DNA of 64,000 nt, from contig CAVVQM010000016.1 in NCBI GenBank assembly GCA_963750395.1, forward strand, positions 1 to 64,000, written 5' to 3'. The position numbers were made by a program, and so were the translations under genes. The DNA is from JADJPO01 sp963750395. Lineage in GTDB: Bacteria; Actinomycetota; Actinomycetes; Actinomycetales; Kineosporiaceae. Numbering within the stretch: the stretch's first letter is position 1; each line of letters begins with the position of its first letter. Of the stretch, positions 26,025 through 34,597 are shown piece after piece. The notes beneath the pieces are model-generated. The model did not search any database. It was not told the origin of the DNA and worked only from the letters and a program-made list of their open reading frames with translations.

Positions 26025-26567
26025 ATGGCCGTCACGTCCACCATGGTTCCGGTGAGGTCGCCGCTGCCGGCCTTCTCACTGCCCGACCTCACCGGCGCCA
26101 CCGTGTCGAGCGAGTCGTTCGCCGGGAAGTCGCTGCTGGTGGCGTTCCTGTGCAACCACTGCCCGTACGTCAAGCATGTCGAACGAGGATTCGCCGAGTT
26201 GGTTGGGCGACACCCGGACCTGAGCGTCGTGGGAATCTGCACCAACGACGCCGCAACGTACGCGGACGACGCGCCGGCCGGACTGGCCGAGCAGGCAGCT
26301 CGGGCGGGCTGGGCCTTTCCCTACCTGATCGATGAGTCCCAGGAGGTGGGCCATGCGTTCGGCGCCGCGTGCACCCCGGACTTCTTCCTGTACGACGCCG
26401 ACGCCCGCCTCGCCTACCGCGGCGCGATGGACACCTCGACCCCGGGCAACGGCCTACCTGTGACCGGGGAGCTGCTCGACGACGCGATCAGCCAGGTGTT
26501 GGCGGGACAGGTCGTCCCCGAACCGCACCGGCCCAGCATGGGCTGTTCCATCAAGTGGCGTAACTGA
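26025..26567 (+). CDS. thioredoxin-fold redox protein (AhpC/TSA-like)
   Basis: The 180-residue cytosolic protein has a thioredoxin fold: PAFSLPDLTGATVSSESFAGKSLLVAFLCNHCPYVKH. The redox pair is Cys43-x-x-Cys46 (CNHC), a form typical of the CNHCPYVK thioredoxin-like family. A conserved cis-Pro appears in CTPDFFLYDADARLAYRGAMD. Its partner is unknown. It begins 43 bases after the cupin gene and ends just before a strong hairpin. Confidence 0.9.
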   Translation: MAVTSTMVPVRSPLPAFSLPDLTGATVSSESFAGKSLLVAFLCNHCPYVKHVERGFAELVGRHPDLSVVGICTNDAATYADDAPAGLAEQAARAGWAFPYLIDESQEVGHAFGAACTPDFFLYDADARLAYRGAMDTSTPGNGLPVTGELLDDAISQVLAGQVVPEPHRPSMGCSIKWRN

Positions 26568-26577
26568 TCCGAACGCA

Positions 26578-26611
26578 CCGGCGGGCCGCCCACGAGTGAG
26601 CGGCCCGCCGG
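26578..26611. terminator. strong hairpin after the thioredoxin-like gene
   Basis: The perfect 12-bp arms CCGGCGGGCCGC and GCGGCCCGCCGG have a 10-base loop. The hairpin lies 11 bases after the plus-strand stop and 16 bases after the minus-strand small ORF ends, so it could end transcription from both sides. No U-tract follows, as is common for actinobacterial terminators. Confidence 0.75.
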
Positions 26612-26626
26612 GTCAGCCGGTTCTGG

Positions 26627-26899
26627 TCAGCCGGACGGATCGGTCTCCTCACCGGTGTCGACCAGCACGGCCAGGCAGGAGACCTCCTCATGGAACCGGC
26701 AGGTCCCGCTGAAGACCCCGGCCTGGCACCGGGCCAGCTCGTGGTCGAGCCGGTCGCCGTCCACGACGGGTCGCCCGCCCACGACCTAGTCACCGCCCGG
26801 GGTGCGAACCAGGTAGCCCTCATAGGCGAGCGTGCGCAGCAGGGGTAGCAGGTGACGCTGCCAATCAGGTCGGACGGCGATGCGGCGGCCACGGTTCAC
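26627..26899 (-). CDS. hypothetical small ORF interrupted by an in-frame TAG
   Basis: From GTG 26899 the frame encodes about 37 residues (NRGRRIAVRPDWQRHLLPLL, then LRTPGGD-like end) to a TAG at 26786-26788. After the TAG the same frame continues GRPVVDGDRLDHELARCQAG and FSGTCRFHEEVSCLAVLVDT to TGA 26627-26629. The second part can start at GTG 26782. A TATAGT box overlaps the first start. Both parts look protein-like in composition, but I recognise no family. Either two tiny coupled genes or one gene with a nonsense change. Confidence 0.4.
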
Positions 26900-27006
26900 T
26901 ATATGAAACCGGCCCCTTGCTGGACAGGCTCGCCGCGGCTTCCTGGCTGAAGACGGGTTCCACCGAGTGGAGGCCCGATGGCCCGCCGAGGCCCTGTCCC
27001 AGACAC

Positions 27007-27050
27007 CGTTCCCGAGATCACCTGCGACGTCTCGGACGCCATCGGGAACG
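27007..27050. other. unassigned gap with a 9-bp inverted repeat
   Basis: The roughly 290 bases from 26900 to 27188 hold no gene I can support. CGTTCCCGA and its exact complement TCGGGAACG are separated by 26 bases here. This may be a terminator for the oxidoreductase transcript or decayed mobile DNA; I could not recognise any transposase. Confidence 0.3.
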
Positions 27051-27188
27051 CCTTCGTGAGGTGATCGACCCCTGCTGTCAGGACCGCGGCATGCAGGTGA
27101 TCCCTCAGTCCCGGGGAACCCGGCGCCAACGCATAACCTCACCCCCGCTGCGCTCGAACCCGGCGGGCCCGGCGGACGACGACCAGAG

Positions 27189-28650
27189 CTACCCGGAGAG
27201 GTGCCCCAGCCCGAACCGGTCGAGGGTGCGTGCCCACTGGCCCGCGGCCGCTGCGCGCGACCGCCTCGGAGCCGCCGTGGCGGGCGGCGCTGATCCCCGC
27301 CCAGCGCAGGGGTTCCGGGGGGAAGGGCGCCGGTCTGGTGCGCACCATGGCCAACCTGGTCCGTGTCGAGTCCAGTCGCTCGAGCAGGTCCAGGCCCACC
27401 TGTGCGCCGAATCGGCTCGCGCCCACGCCCTGCCCGCTGAATCCCTGGACGGCGCACACCTTGTCGTCGAAGGCGCGTTGCCAGAAGGCCGTGGACCGGG
27501 TGCAGACGTCGACGGCGCCTCCCCAGGCGTGGGTGAAGCGCAGACCGGTCAACTGCGGGAAGGTGGCGAAGAAGCGCTCGGCGAGCATCAGCTCGGTGGC
27601 CTCGTTCCGTGCCCGGCCCGCCGACAGATCGCCGCCGAAGTAGTACCGCGCGTCGTGACCGCCCCACACGATCCGCCCGTCGACGGTCAGCCGGTAGTGG
27701 TGCAGCCGGCCCGCCTCGCCGACGCCCTCCTCCCCCGACCAGCCGATCGCCGCCCGCTGGTCGGGCCGCAGCGGCTCGGTGACCAGAACGTGGTCCCACA
27801 CCGGCACCACGTAGGGGCGCACCCGATGCAGCGGTGACGGGAACGCGCTGGTCGCCAGCAGCACCCGGCGGGCGCGCACGCTCGCCCGCACCGCCCGGGC
27901 GCCGTCCGGGCCGGTGCCGGTCACCTCGAGGCGGACCCGGTCGCCCTCGTCGGTCAGGGCGGTCACCCGGGTGCGCTCGTGCAGGACGGCGCCGGCCCGT
28001 TCGGCGACCTCGGCGAGGCCCCAGACCAGACCCGCCGGATTGAGCACCGCCGTGCCGCGCGGATCGCGCAGGCCGCCCAGGTAGGTCGGTGAGTCGAGCA
28101 GGGCCCGGGCCTGCCCGGCGTCCAGCAACTCGGTGTGATCCCCCACCGCCGCGCCCCGCTGGTGCGCCTGCGCGAGCTCACTCACCTGCCAGGGCCCGAC
28201 CGCCATCGTCACCGACCCGGTGCGGCGGAAGTCGCAGTCGATCCCCTGGCTGAGCACGACGTCCTCGATCGCGTCGAGGTTGTCCCGGCCCATCCGGGCC
28301 AGGATCGACATCTCCTGGGGCCATCGGGCCAGTCCGTTGGTCAGGCCGTGGGTCAGGCTCGCGGAGCAGAATCCCGCGTTGCGCCCGCTGGCGGCCCAGC
28401 CGAGGTCGGCTGCCTCCAGCAACAGCGTGCTGCGTGCCGGGAACTGCTCGGCGGCCAGGTGTGCGGCCCAGAGCCCGGTCAACCCGCCGCCGACGATGGC
28501 CAGATCGACGTCGAGGTGGCCCTCGGGCTGCGGACGGCGCACCGGCGCCAGCGGCGTGTCGAGCCACAGCGGGACGTCGCTCACCCCGGACAGGGCCTGC
28601 CGTGCGGCCTCCTGGCTCCTGCCGTCGCGTCCTTGCGGATCCTCGCGCAC
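27189..28650 (-). CDS. FAD-dependent oxidoreductase (DAO/DadA-like), 3' frameshift as sequenced
   Basis: Predicted flavin amine oxidase of about 486 residues. DVDLAIVGGGLTGLWAAHLAAE is the FAD-binding motif, followed by EAADLGWAASGRNAGFCSAS (the flavin-site SGRNAG) and the C-terminal VQGFSGQGVGASRFGA. The start is GTG 28650 behind GGGAG. Near 27250 an extra base shifts the end: the sequenced frame runs on to 27139, but removing it gives RSAAGQWARTLDRFGLG and a TAG at 27189, exactly the length seen in the truncated paralog at 25078-25290. The amine substrate is unknown. Confidence 0.88.
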
Positions 28651-28879
28651 GGTCAAACTCTCCCACTCCGACGACGACCGTCGCCAGGAAGGGCCGGCCC
28701 GTGGTCGCGCGGCCCGGTCACCGGCGCGGATCCGGGTCGACCGACACGCACCGTCACCGGCTGACCCGGCCGGACGCAGGCGAACGAACGGCTCGGCAGC
28801 GGCCGCCGTCACCCTCCTTGATCCCGGCGCGCCGTCGCCGACTGGCCCGATGAGCCGCCTCGGGGTCCTGCCGGGGCGG

Positions 28880-30728
28880 ATGAGTCACAAGGGGTTGTCC
28901 GCCATGGTTCGCCGCATCGGCCGTCTTCGTCTGGGGCCGTTCGCCCTCATCCTCACCGGCACCCTCGCAGCGGCCCTGGCGCTGCCCACGGTGGACGCCG
29001 TCCCATCGCTGCCCGGTCCGGCCTCCCCGATGGCACCGGCCGTCGGCGCGGCGGCCGGGCCCAGGGTCCCGTCGGGCCTTCCGTCCGGGATCGAGTCCCT
29101 CGCCTCCTACCGCCAGCAGGCGTCCTGCGACCCGTCGTCCAAGCCCGGCTCGGTCAAGCTGGGCGACCTGCTGCGGGCCACCTACTCGGGCACCAGCTAC
29201 AGCATCGGACGTGACTGCGGCGCGGACGGGATGGCCAGCGAGCACTACGAGGGCCGTGCGGTCGACTGGTTCGTCTCCAGGCGCAAGCCGGCCCAAGCCG
29301 CCCAGGCCGCCCAGCTGGTCACGTGGCTGCTCGCCACCGACGCCGCGGGCAACCAGTACGCCAACGCCCGCCGGCTGGGTGTGATGTACGTGATCTGGGA
29401 CGACAAGATCTGGGGCTCCTACCGGGCGAACGAGGGTTGGCGGCCATACGGCACGTGTGCCGCCAAGCAGTCCAGCGCCTACGACACGTCCTGCCACCGC
29501 GACCACATCCACATCTCGCTGTCCTGGGCCGGGGCTATGGGCCGGACCTCGTTCTGGACCAAGCGGGTCGCCGCCGAGGACTTCGGCCCCTGCATCCCGA
29601 CCGACCTCAACTGGGCGCCGGCCTACTCGACGCCCCGCACGCAGCCGTGTCCGAGCCGCTACCCGGTGAGCGCGCCGTCCGGGTCGTCGTCGACCGTGAC
29701 CACGCTCTACCGCTACAGCGGGGCCACCATCGGCCCCGGCTCGCGCGGTCCGGTCGTCCGCGCCGTGCAGGCCGGCCTGGGCCTGACCGCGGACGGCGCC
29801 TACGGGTCGGGCACGTCGGCCGCGGTCGCCGCGCTGCAGCGCCGCAGCAGCCTGAGCGCGACCGGGCGGATGGACGCCGCGACCTGGCGCGCACTGCTGA
29901 CCCGCCCCGCGGCACCCACGGTACCCGCGGCGCCGGCACCACCACCGAGCACTCCGGTGACCACGCCGACCGGCGGCTCGTCGAGCGTGGATCTGTCGCC
30001 GTACTCGGGCACCGTGCTCAAACCCGGATCGAGGGGCGCCGCGGTGCTGGCGCTGCAGAAGGCGCTGTCCGTCGCCGGGGCCAACGGCTACTTCGGCCCG
30101 AGCACCAAGACCGCCGTCATCACCTTCCAGAAGGCCCGCCGACTCACCCCGGACGGCATCGTCGGTCCGGCACACCTGGAAGGCCCTGATCGCCGCCCAG
30201 GCCCCCGCGGGCTCGCGCTCGGGCACCCCGTCCACGTCCCGGTCGAACGACCGGACGCCCATCACGACCGGCCTGCAGGCCTATGCCACGTCCGTGATCA
30301 AGCCCGGGTCGAAGGGCGCCGCGGTGCTGGCGCTGCAGAAGGCGCTGTCCGTCGCCGGGGCCAACGGCTACTTCGGCCCGAGCACCAAGACCGCCGTCAT
30401 CACCTTCCAGAAGGCCCGCCGACTCACCCCGGACGGCATCGTCGGTCCCGCCACGTGGAAGGCCCTGATCGCCGCCCCGAGCACGTCGTCGTCGACCGGT
30501 TCATCCGCCGCCGATGCCCAGCTGAGCCGGTACTCGGGCACCCTGCTCAAGCCCGGGTCGAAGGGCGCCGCGGTCCTCGCGCTGCAGAAGGCGCTGTCCG
30601 TCGCCGGGGCCAACGGCTACTTCGGCCCGAGCACCAAGACCGCCGTCATCACCCTCCAGAAGGCCCGCCGACTCACCCCGGACGGCATCGTCGGTCCCGC
30701 CACCTGGAAGGCCCTGATCGCCGGGTAG
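28880..30728 (+). CDS. secreted M15-like cell-wall protein with four peptidoglycan-binding domains, frameshifted as sequenced
   Basis: Exported protein of about 615 residues. A signal peptide (LRLGPFALILTGTLAAALAL) precedes a D-Ala-D-Ala peptidase-like domain with SEHYEGRAVDW and CHRDHIHISLSW, giving the His/Asp/His zinc set of the M15-like ARB_07466 group. Four PG_binding_1 domains follow; the last three are nearly identical in DNA. At about 30168-30172 an extra base (GGCACACCTGG against the GCCACCTGG or GCCACGTGG of the other copies) shifts the frame; without it, the protein continues to TAG 30728. The start could also be ATG 28904. Confidence 0.88.
30019..30718. repeat. three near-identical ~170-bp direct repeats (peptidoglycan-binding domains)
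   Basis: Units start near 30019, 30298 and 30547. They encode the same KPGSKGAAVLALQKALSVAG domain and differ at only a few positions, with different Ser/Thr-rich spacers of unequal length. The identity at DNA level points to recent duplication or ongoing gene conversion, and such repeats are prone to assembly collapse. Confidence 0.92.
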
Positions 30729-30736
30729 CGCGCCGG

Positions 30737-32662
30737 CTAGCTGCCCCGGTGCAGAACGGAGGCGAGCGCGTCGAGCACGGAGGCGTCCTCGATGGTGCTC
30801 GGAACCACCGGGGTCTTGCCATCGGCGAGCTCCCGCATCGTCTTGCGCAGGATCTTGCCCGAGCGGGTCTTCGGCAGCGCCGCGACGACGTCGATGTCGC
30901 GCAGCGCCGCGACCGCACCGATCTGATCTCGCACCGACGACACCAGCTCGGAGCGCAGGCGCTCCGGGTCGACGTCCTGCCCGGCCTTGAGCACCACGAA
31001 CCCGCGGGGCACCTGACCCTTGAGCGCGTCGTTGACCCCGATCACGGCGCACTCGGCCACCGCCGGATGCTGGGCGAGCACCGCCTCCATCGAACCGGTC
31101 GACAGCCGGTGACCGGCCACGTTGATCACGTCGTCGGTCCGGCCCATGACGTACACGTAGCCGTCGGCGTCCTTGTACCCGCCGTCCCCGGTCAGGTACC
31201 AGCCGGGGAAGGCGGACATGTAGCTGGAGACGTACCGATCGTCGTCGTTCCACAGGGTCGGCAGGCAGGCCGGCGGCAACGGCAGCCGGATGCAGATCGC
31301 GCCCTCGACGTCCGGGCCGGCCGGCTCGCCGTGCTCATCGAGGATCTGCACGTCGTACCCGGGAACGGGTACGGACGGCGAACCGGCCTTGATCGGCATC
31401 GGCTCCAGACCGCGCAGGTTGGCGCAGATCGGCCAGCCCGTCTCGGTCTGCCACCAGTTGTCCACCACCGGGATACCCAATGTCTGCGAGGCCCACTCGT
31501 AGGTGTCCGGGTCGAGGCGCTCCCCCGCCAGGAACAGGGTGCGAAGGCTGGAGATGTCGTACTTGCCCAGGTAGGCCGCCTGCGGGTCCTCCTTGCGGAT
31601 CGCTCGGAAGGCGGTCGGCGCGGTGAACAGGGCGCTGATCCCGTACTCCGAGACCATGCGCCAGAAGGCGCCGGCGTCCGGGGTCCCGATCGGCTTGCCC
31701 TCGTAGACCACGGTCGTCGCACCGGCGAGAAGCGGGGCGTAGACGATGTAGGAGTGCCCCACGACCCAGCCCACGTCGCTGGCGGCCCAGAACACCTCGC
31801 CCGGCGCGATCCCGTACACGTTCGACATCGACCAGTGCAGGGCGACGGCGTGGCCGCCGTTGTCGCGCACGATGCCCTTCGGCTTCCCGGTCGTCCCGGA
31901 CGTGTACAGGATGTAGAGCGGGTCCGTGGCGGCCACCTCCACCGGCTCCGCCGGATCGATGGCCGCACTCCTCATGGCCTGCGACCAGTCCACGTCGCGA
32001 TCGCCCATGTCGGCCACGACCTGCTCACGCTGCAGGACGACGCACCGGTCCGGCTTGTGCTGGGCGGCCTCGATCGCCGCGTCGAGCATCGGCTTGTAGG
32101 GAATGGTCCGACTGGGCTCGATGCCACAGGAGGCCGACACGATGACCTTGGGCTCGGCGTCGTCGATCCGCACGGCGAGTTCGTTCGGGGCGAAGCCGCC
32201 GAAGACCACCGAATGGATCGCACCGAGCCGGGCGCAGGCCAGCATGGCGATCACCGCCTCGGGCACCATCGGCATGTAGATCACCACGCGGTCGCCCTTG
32301 TACACACCGAGGCTGCGCAGCACCCCGGCGAACTTGGCGACCTGCTCGAGCAGCCCGGCATAGGTGTAGGTGCGCTTGGTGTCGGTCACGGGCGAGTCGT
32401 AGATCAGCGCGGCCTGCTCGCCCCGACCGGCGATCACGTGCCGATCGAGGGCGTTGTAGCAGGTGTTGAGGCTCCCGTCGGGGAACCAGGCGTAGAACGG
32501 CGGACTGCCGGAGTCCAAGATCCGGGTGGGCCTGCGCATCCAGTCGATCCCGGTGGCCGCCTCCCCCCAGAAACCTTCGGGGTCGGTGATGCTGCGGCGG
32601 TAGGCCGCGGCGTAGGTCCCGGATCCGGACTGGTTGCTCGTCGAGTCAGCTCCATCGCTCAT
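30737..32662 (-). CDS. prpE: propionyl-CoA synthetase
   Basis: AMP-forming acyl-CoA synthetase that activates propionate. The 641 residues match PrpE: NTCYNALDRHV and AALIYDSPVTDT near the start, the phosphate loop YTSGTTGKPKG, then NWWQTETGWPICANL and the catalytic Lys region KTRSGKILRKTM at the C-terminus. The ATG start at 32662 fits the family; the longer frame to 32830 does not. Its stop is 9 bases from the convergent cell-wall gene stop. It may feed the same propionyl-CoA pool as mmsA. Confidence 0.93.
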   Translation of the reverse strand: MSDGADSTSNQSGSGTYAAAYRRSITDPEGFWGEAATGIDWMRRPTRILDSGSPPFYAWFPDGSLNTCYNALDRHVIAGRGEQAALIYDSPVTDTKRTYTYAGLLEQVAKFAGVLRSLGVYKGDRVVIYMPMVPEAVIAMLACARLGAIHSVVFGGFAPNELAVRIDDAEPKVIVSASCGIEPSRTIPYKPMLDAAIEAAQHKPDRCVVLQREQVVADMGDRDVDWSQAMRSAAIDPAEPVEVAATDPLYILYTSGTTGKPKGIVRDNGGHAVALHWSMSNVYGIAPGEVFWAASDVGWVVGHSYIVYAPLLAGATTVVYEGKPIGTPDAGAFWRMVSEYGISALFTAPTAFRAIRKEDPQAAYLGKYDISSLRTLFLAGERLDPDTYEWASQTLGIPVVDNWWQTETGWPICANLRGLEPMPIKAGSPSVPVPGYDVQILDEHGEPAGPDVEGAICIRLPLPPACLPTLWNDDDRYVSSYMSAFPGWYLTGDGGYKDADGYVYVMGRTDDVINVAGHRLSTGSMEAVLAQHPAVAECAVIGVNDALKGQVPRGFVVLKAGQDVDPERLRSELVSSVRDQIGAVAALRDIDVVAALPKTRSGKILRKTMRELADGKTPVVPSTIEDASVLDALASVLHRGS

Positions 32663-32747
32663 ACCGGCATCGTGCCGAGCCGTTCGCCCGGGCGGAAGTG
32701 ATGAAGGTCGCTGCTCGACTAACCGTCGTTCTGCAGCGGCGAGCGGG

Positions 32748-33305
32748 TCAGACCGTGGCGACGACGAGCAGTTCGACCACCCGGTCGAGGAACGCGTCGA
32801 CCGAGGCCTCGTGATAGCCGCGCGAACCACGCCGGCTCTTGAACACCGCCAGCCGGACGGCGTCCGGGGCCAACGGTCGGCCGCTGGCGAAGGCGTCCTC
32901 GATCCGACGGCACAGATCGTCCACCTGGTCGACGTCGTAGGTCAGCTCCAGCCCGCTGCCCCGTGGGAAGCGTTGCCCGTCGGAGCGGGCCAGCTGGGAG
33001 CGCAGAGACTGCTCCTGGGTGCGCAACTGGCTCTGCCAGCCGGTGGCCCCGGCCCGTTCCTCGCCGCGGTGTTTCTCCCGGCGGGCGAAGGCGTCCTCGA
33101 TGCGGTCGAGCGCGGCGTCCACGGCCTCGACGTCGTAGCCACCACGGACGAGGTCGAATCCCACGGTTCGCACGTGCCAGGAGGTCATCGCCCCCGCCCG
33201 GTTGCCGTCCTCGTAGGCGGACCGAGCCCTGGCCAGGAACGCCTCCACCTGCTCAGGGTCATACCCCTTGCTCAGTCGACCCGCGCGGGGAAACGTGTCG
33301 TTCAC
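32748..33305 (-). CDS. DivIVA-domain repeat protein
   Basis: The 185-residue cytosolic protein is built from four copies of the DivIVA N-terminal-like motif G-Y-x(4)-V-(D/E)-x-x-L: KGYDPEQVEAFLARA, GGYDVEAVDAALDRIEDAFA, LTYDVDQVDDLCRRIEDAFA and RGYHEASVDAFLDRVVELL. DivIVA proteins mark curved membrane and polar growth sites; the repeated short form without a long coiled coil is found in actinobacteria with unknown role. The start is GTG 33305. It lies between rlmN and prpE. Confidence 0.8.
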   Translation of the reverse strand: MNDTFPRAGRLSKGYDPEQVEAFLARARSAYEDGNRAGAMTSWHVRTVGFDLVRGGYDVEAVDAALDRIEDAFARREKHRGEERAGATGWQSQLRTQEQSLRSQLARSDGQRFPRGSGLELTYDVDQVDDLCRRIEDAFASGRPLAPDAVRLAVFKSRRGSRGYHEASVDAFLDRVVELLVVATV

Positions 33306-33474
33306 AGCGATGATTGTGCCAAAGCCTGGGCCGTGCGCGAACCCATGCTCCCTCCGGCGGCGCGCCGGGATCGGCATCGGCCGGTTGGACGCGGGCCCGA
33401 TCGCCCGTCGAGCGCCGGTAATGCGCGTTTTCCTGCCCGAGACGTGGGCATCTGGGCACACCGAGGAGATCGCA

Positions 33475-34596
33475 TCAGGTCGCCGCCGCCAGTTGTCCGC
33501 ACGCACCGTCGATCTCACGCCCGCGTGTGTCGCGGACCGTGGTGGGGATCCCGGCCGAGCGCAGGGCGGCGACGAAGGCCTGCTCCACCTGCGGATCGCT
33601 GGCCGTCCAGCGCGATCCGGGCGTCGGGTTGAGCGGGATCGGGTTGACGTGAACCCACCCGGCACCGCGGGCGCGGAGCAGGTCGGCGAGCATCTCGGCC
33701 CGCCACCGCTGATCGTTCACGTCGCGGATGAGCGCGTACTCGATGCTCACCCGGCGGCCCGTGCGCTCGTAGTAGCGGTGGGCGGCATCGAGTGCCTCGG
33801 ACACGGTGAACCGGGTGTTGATCGGCACCAGTTCGTCGCGCAGCGCGTCGTCCGGCGCGTGCAGCGACAACGCCAGGGTGAGCGCCAGCCCCTCGCCGGC
33901 GAACCGGTCGATGGCCGGGACCAGCCCCACGGTCGACATGGTCAGTCCGCGGGCGGACAGCCCCAGCCCCTCGGGCACGTCGGCGACCAGCGTCCGGACG
34001 GCGCGCACCGTGGCCGGGTAGTTGGCCAGCGCCTCGCCCATCCCCATGAAGACCACGTTGGAGACCCGGTCCCGATGCCCGGGGCGGGCGCCGGGCACCT
34101 CGCCGCGGGCGAGAGCCCTGGAGGCGGCCAGGACCTGCTCGACGATCTCGGCGCTGGACAGGTTGCGGGTCAGTCCCGCCTGACCGGTGGCGCAGAACGG
34201 GCAGGCCATGCCGCACCCGGCCTGGCTGGAGATGCACACGGTGACCCGGTCCGGATAGCGCATCAGGACGCTCTCGACCAGCGCCCCGTCGAAGAGCCGC
34301 CACACGCTCTTGACGGTCCGCCCGCCGTCGCAGTCCACCCGGCGCACCGGCTCGAGCAGCCGCGGCAGCATGGCCGCGACCAGATCCTGACGGGTCGCCG
34401 CGGGCAGATCGGTCATCTGCTCGGCGTCCTCGACGAAGCGCCCGAAGTAGTGCACCGAGAGCTGGCGCGCCCGGAACGGTTTCTCGCCCAGTTCCCGGGC
34501 CACCTCGGCCCGTTCGGGCAGGGTCAGGTCGGCGAGGTGGCGCGGAGGCCTGACGCGGCGCCGGGCGGGCGCACCGACGGAGATCGGGTCCGACAT
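33475..34596 (-). CDS. rlmN: 23S rRNA (A2503)-C2 / tRNA (A37)-C2 methyltransferase
   Basis: Radical-SAM enzyme that methylates A2503 of 23S rRNA and A37 of some tRNAs. The 373 residues have the SAM cluster motif CGMACPFCATGQAG, SNVVFMGMGEALANY and the C-terminal catalytic Cys near ERGREIDGACGQL in the expected place (DTRGREIDGACGQ). The start is ATG 34596, one base after the cdsA stop. It is part of the frr-cdsA-rlmN run. Confidence 0.96.
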   Translation of the reverse strand: MSDPISVGAPARRRVRPPRHLADLTLPERAEVARELGEKPFRARQLSVHYFGRFVEDAEQMTDLPAATRQDLVAAMLPRLLEPVRRVDCDGGRTVKSVWRLFDGALVESVLMRYPDRVTVCISSQAGCGMACPFCATGQAGLTRNLSSAEIVEQVLAASRALARGEVPGARPGHRDRVSNVVFMGMGEALANYPATVRAVRTLVADVPEGLGLSARGLTMSTVGLVPAIDRFAGEGLALTLALSLHAPDDALRDELVPINTRFTVSEALDAAHRYYERTGRRVSIEYALIRDVNDQRWRAEMLADLLRARGAGWVHVNPIPLNPTPGSRWTASDPQVEQAFVAALRSAGIPTTVRDTRGREIDGACGQLAAAT

Positions 34597-34597
34597 G

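Noticed and set aside
26900..27130. Possible transposase fragment
   Set aside because: Neither strand shows a DDE, HUH or serine recombinase motif, and no terminal inverted repeats or target duplications flank the stretch.
28651..28879. Possible c-di-AMP riboswitch ahead of the cell-wall peptidase
   Set aside because: Such riboswitches often precede actinobacterial wall hydrolases, but I could not find the conserved core sequence in this stretch.
28220..32701. A 1493-codon open frame on the plus strand
   Set aside because: Only 28880 to about 30170 is a real gene in that frame; the rest runs antisense to prpE and to the oxidoreductase, or is out of frame past the insertion.
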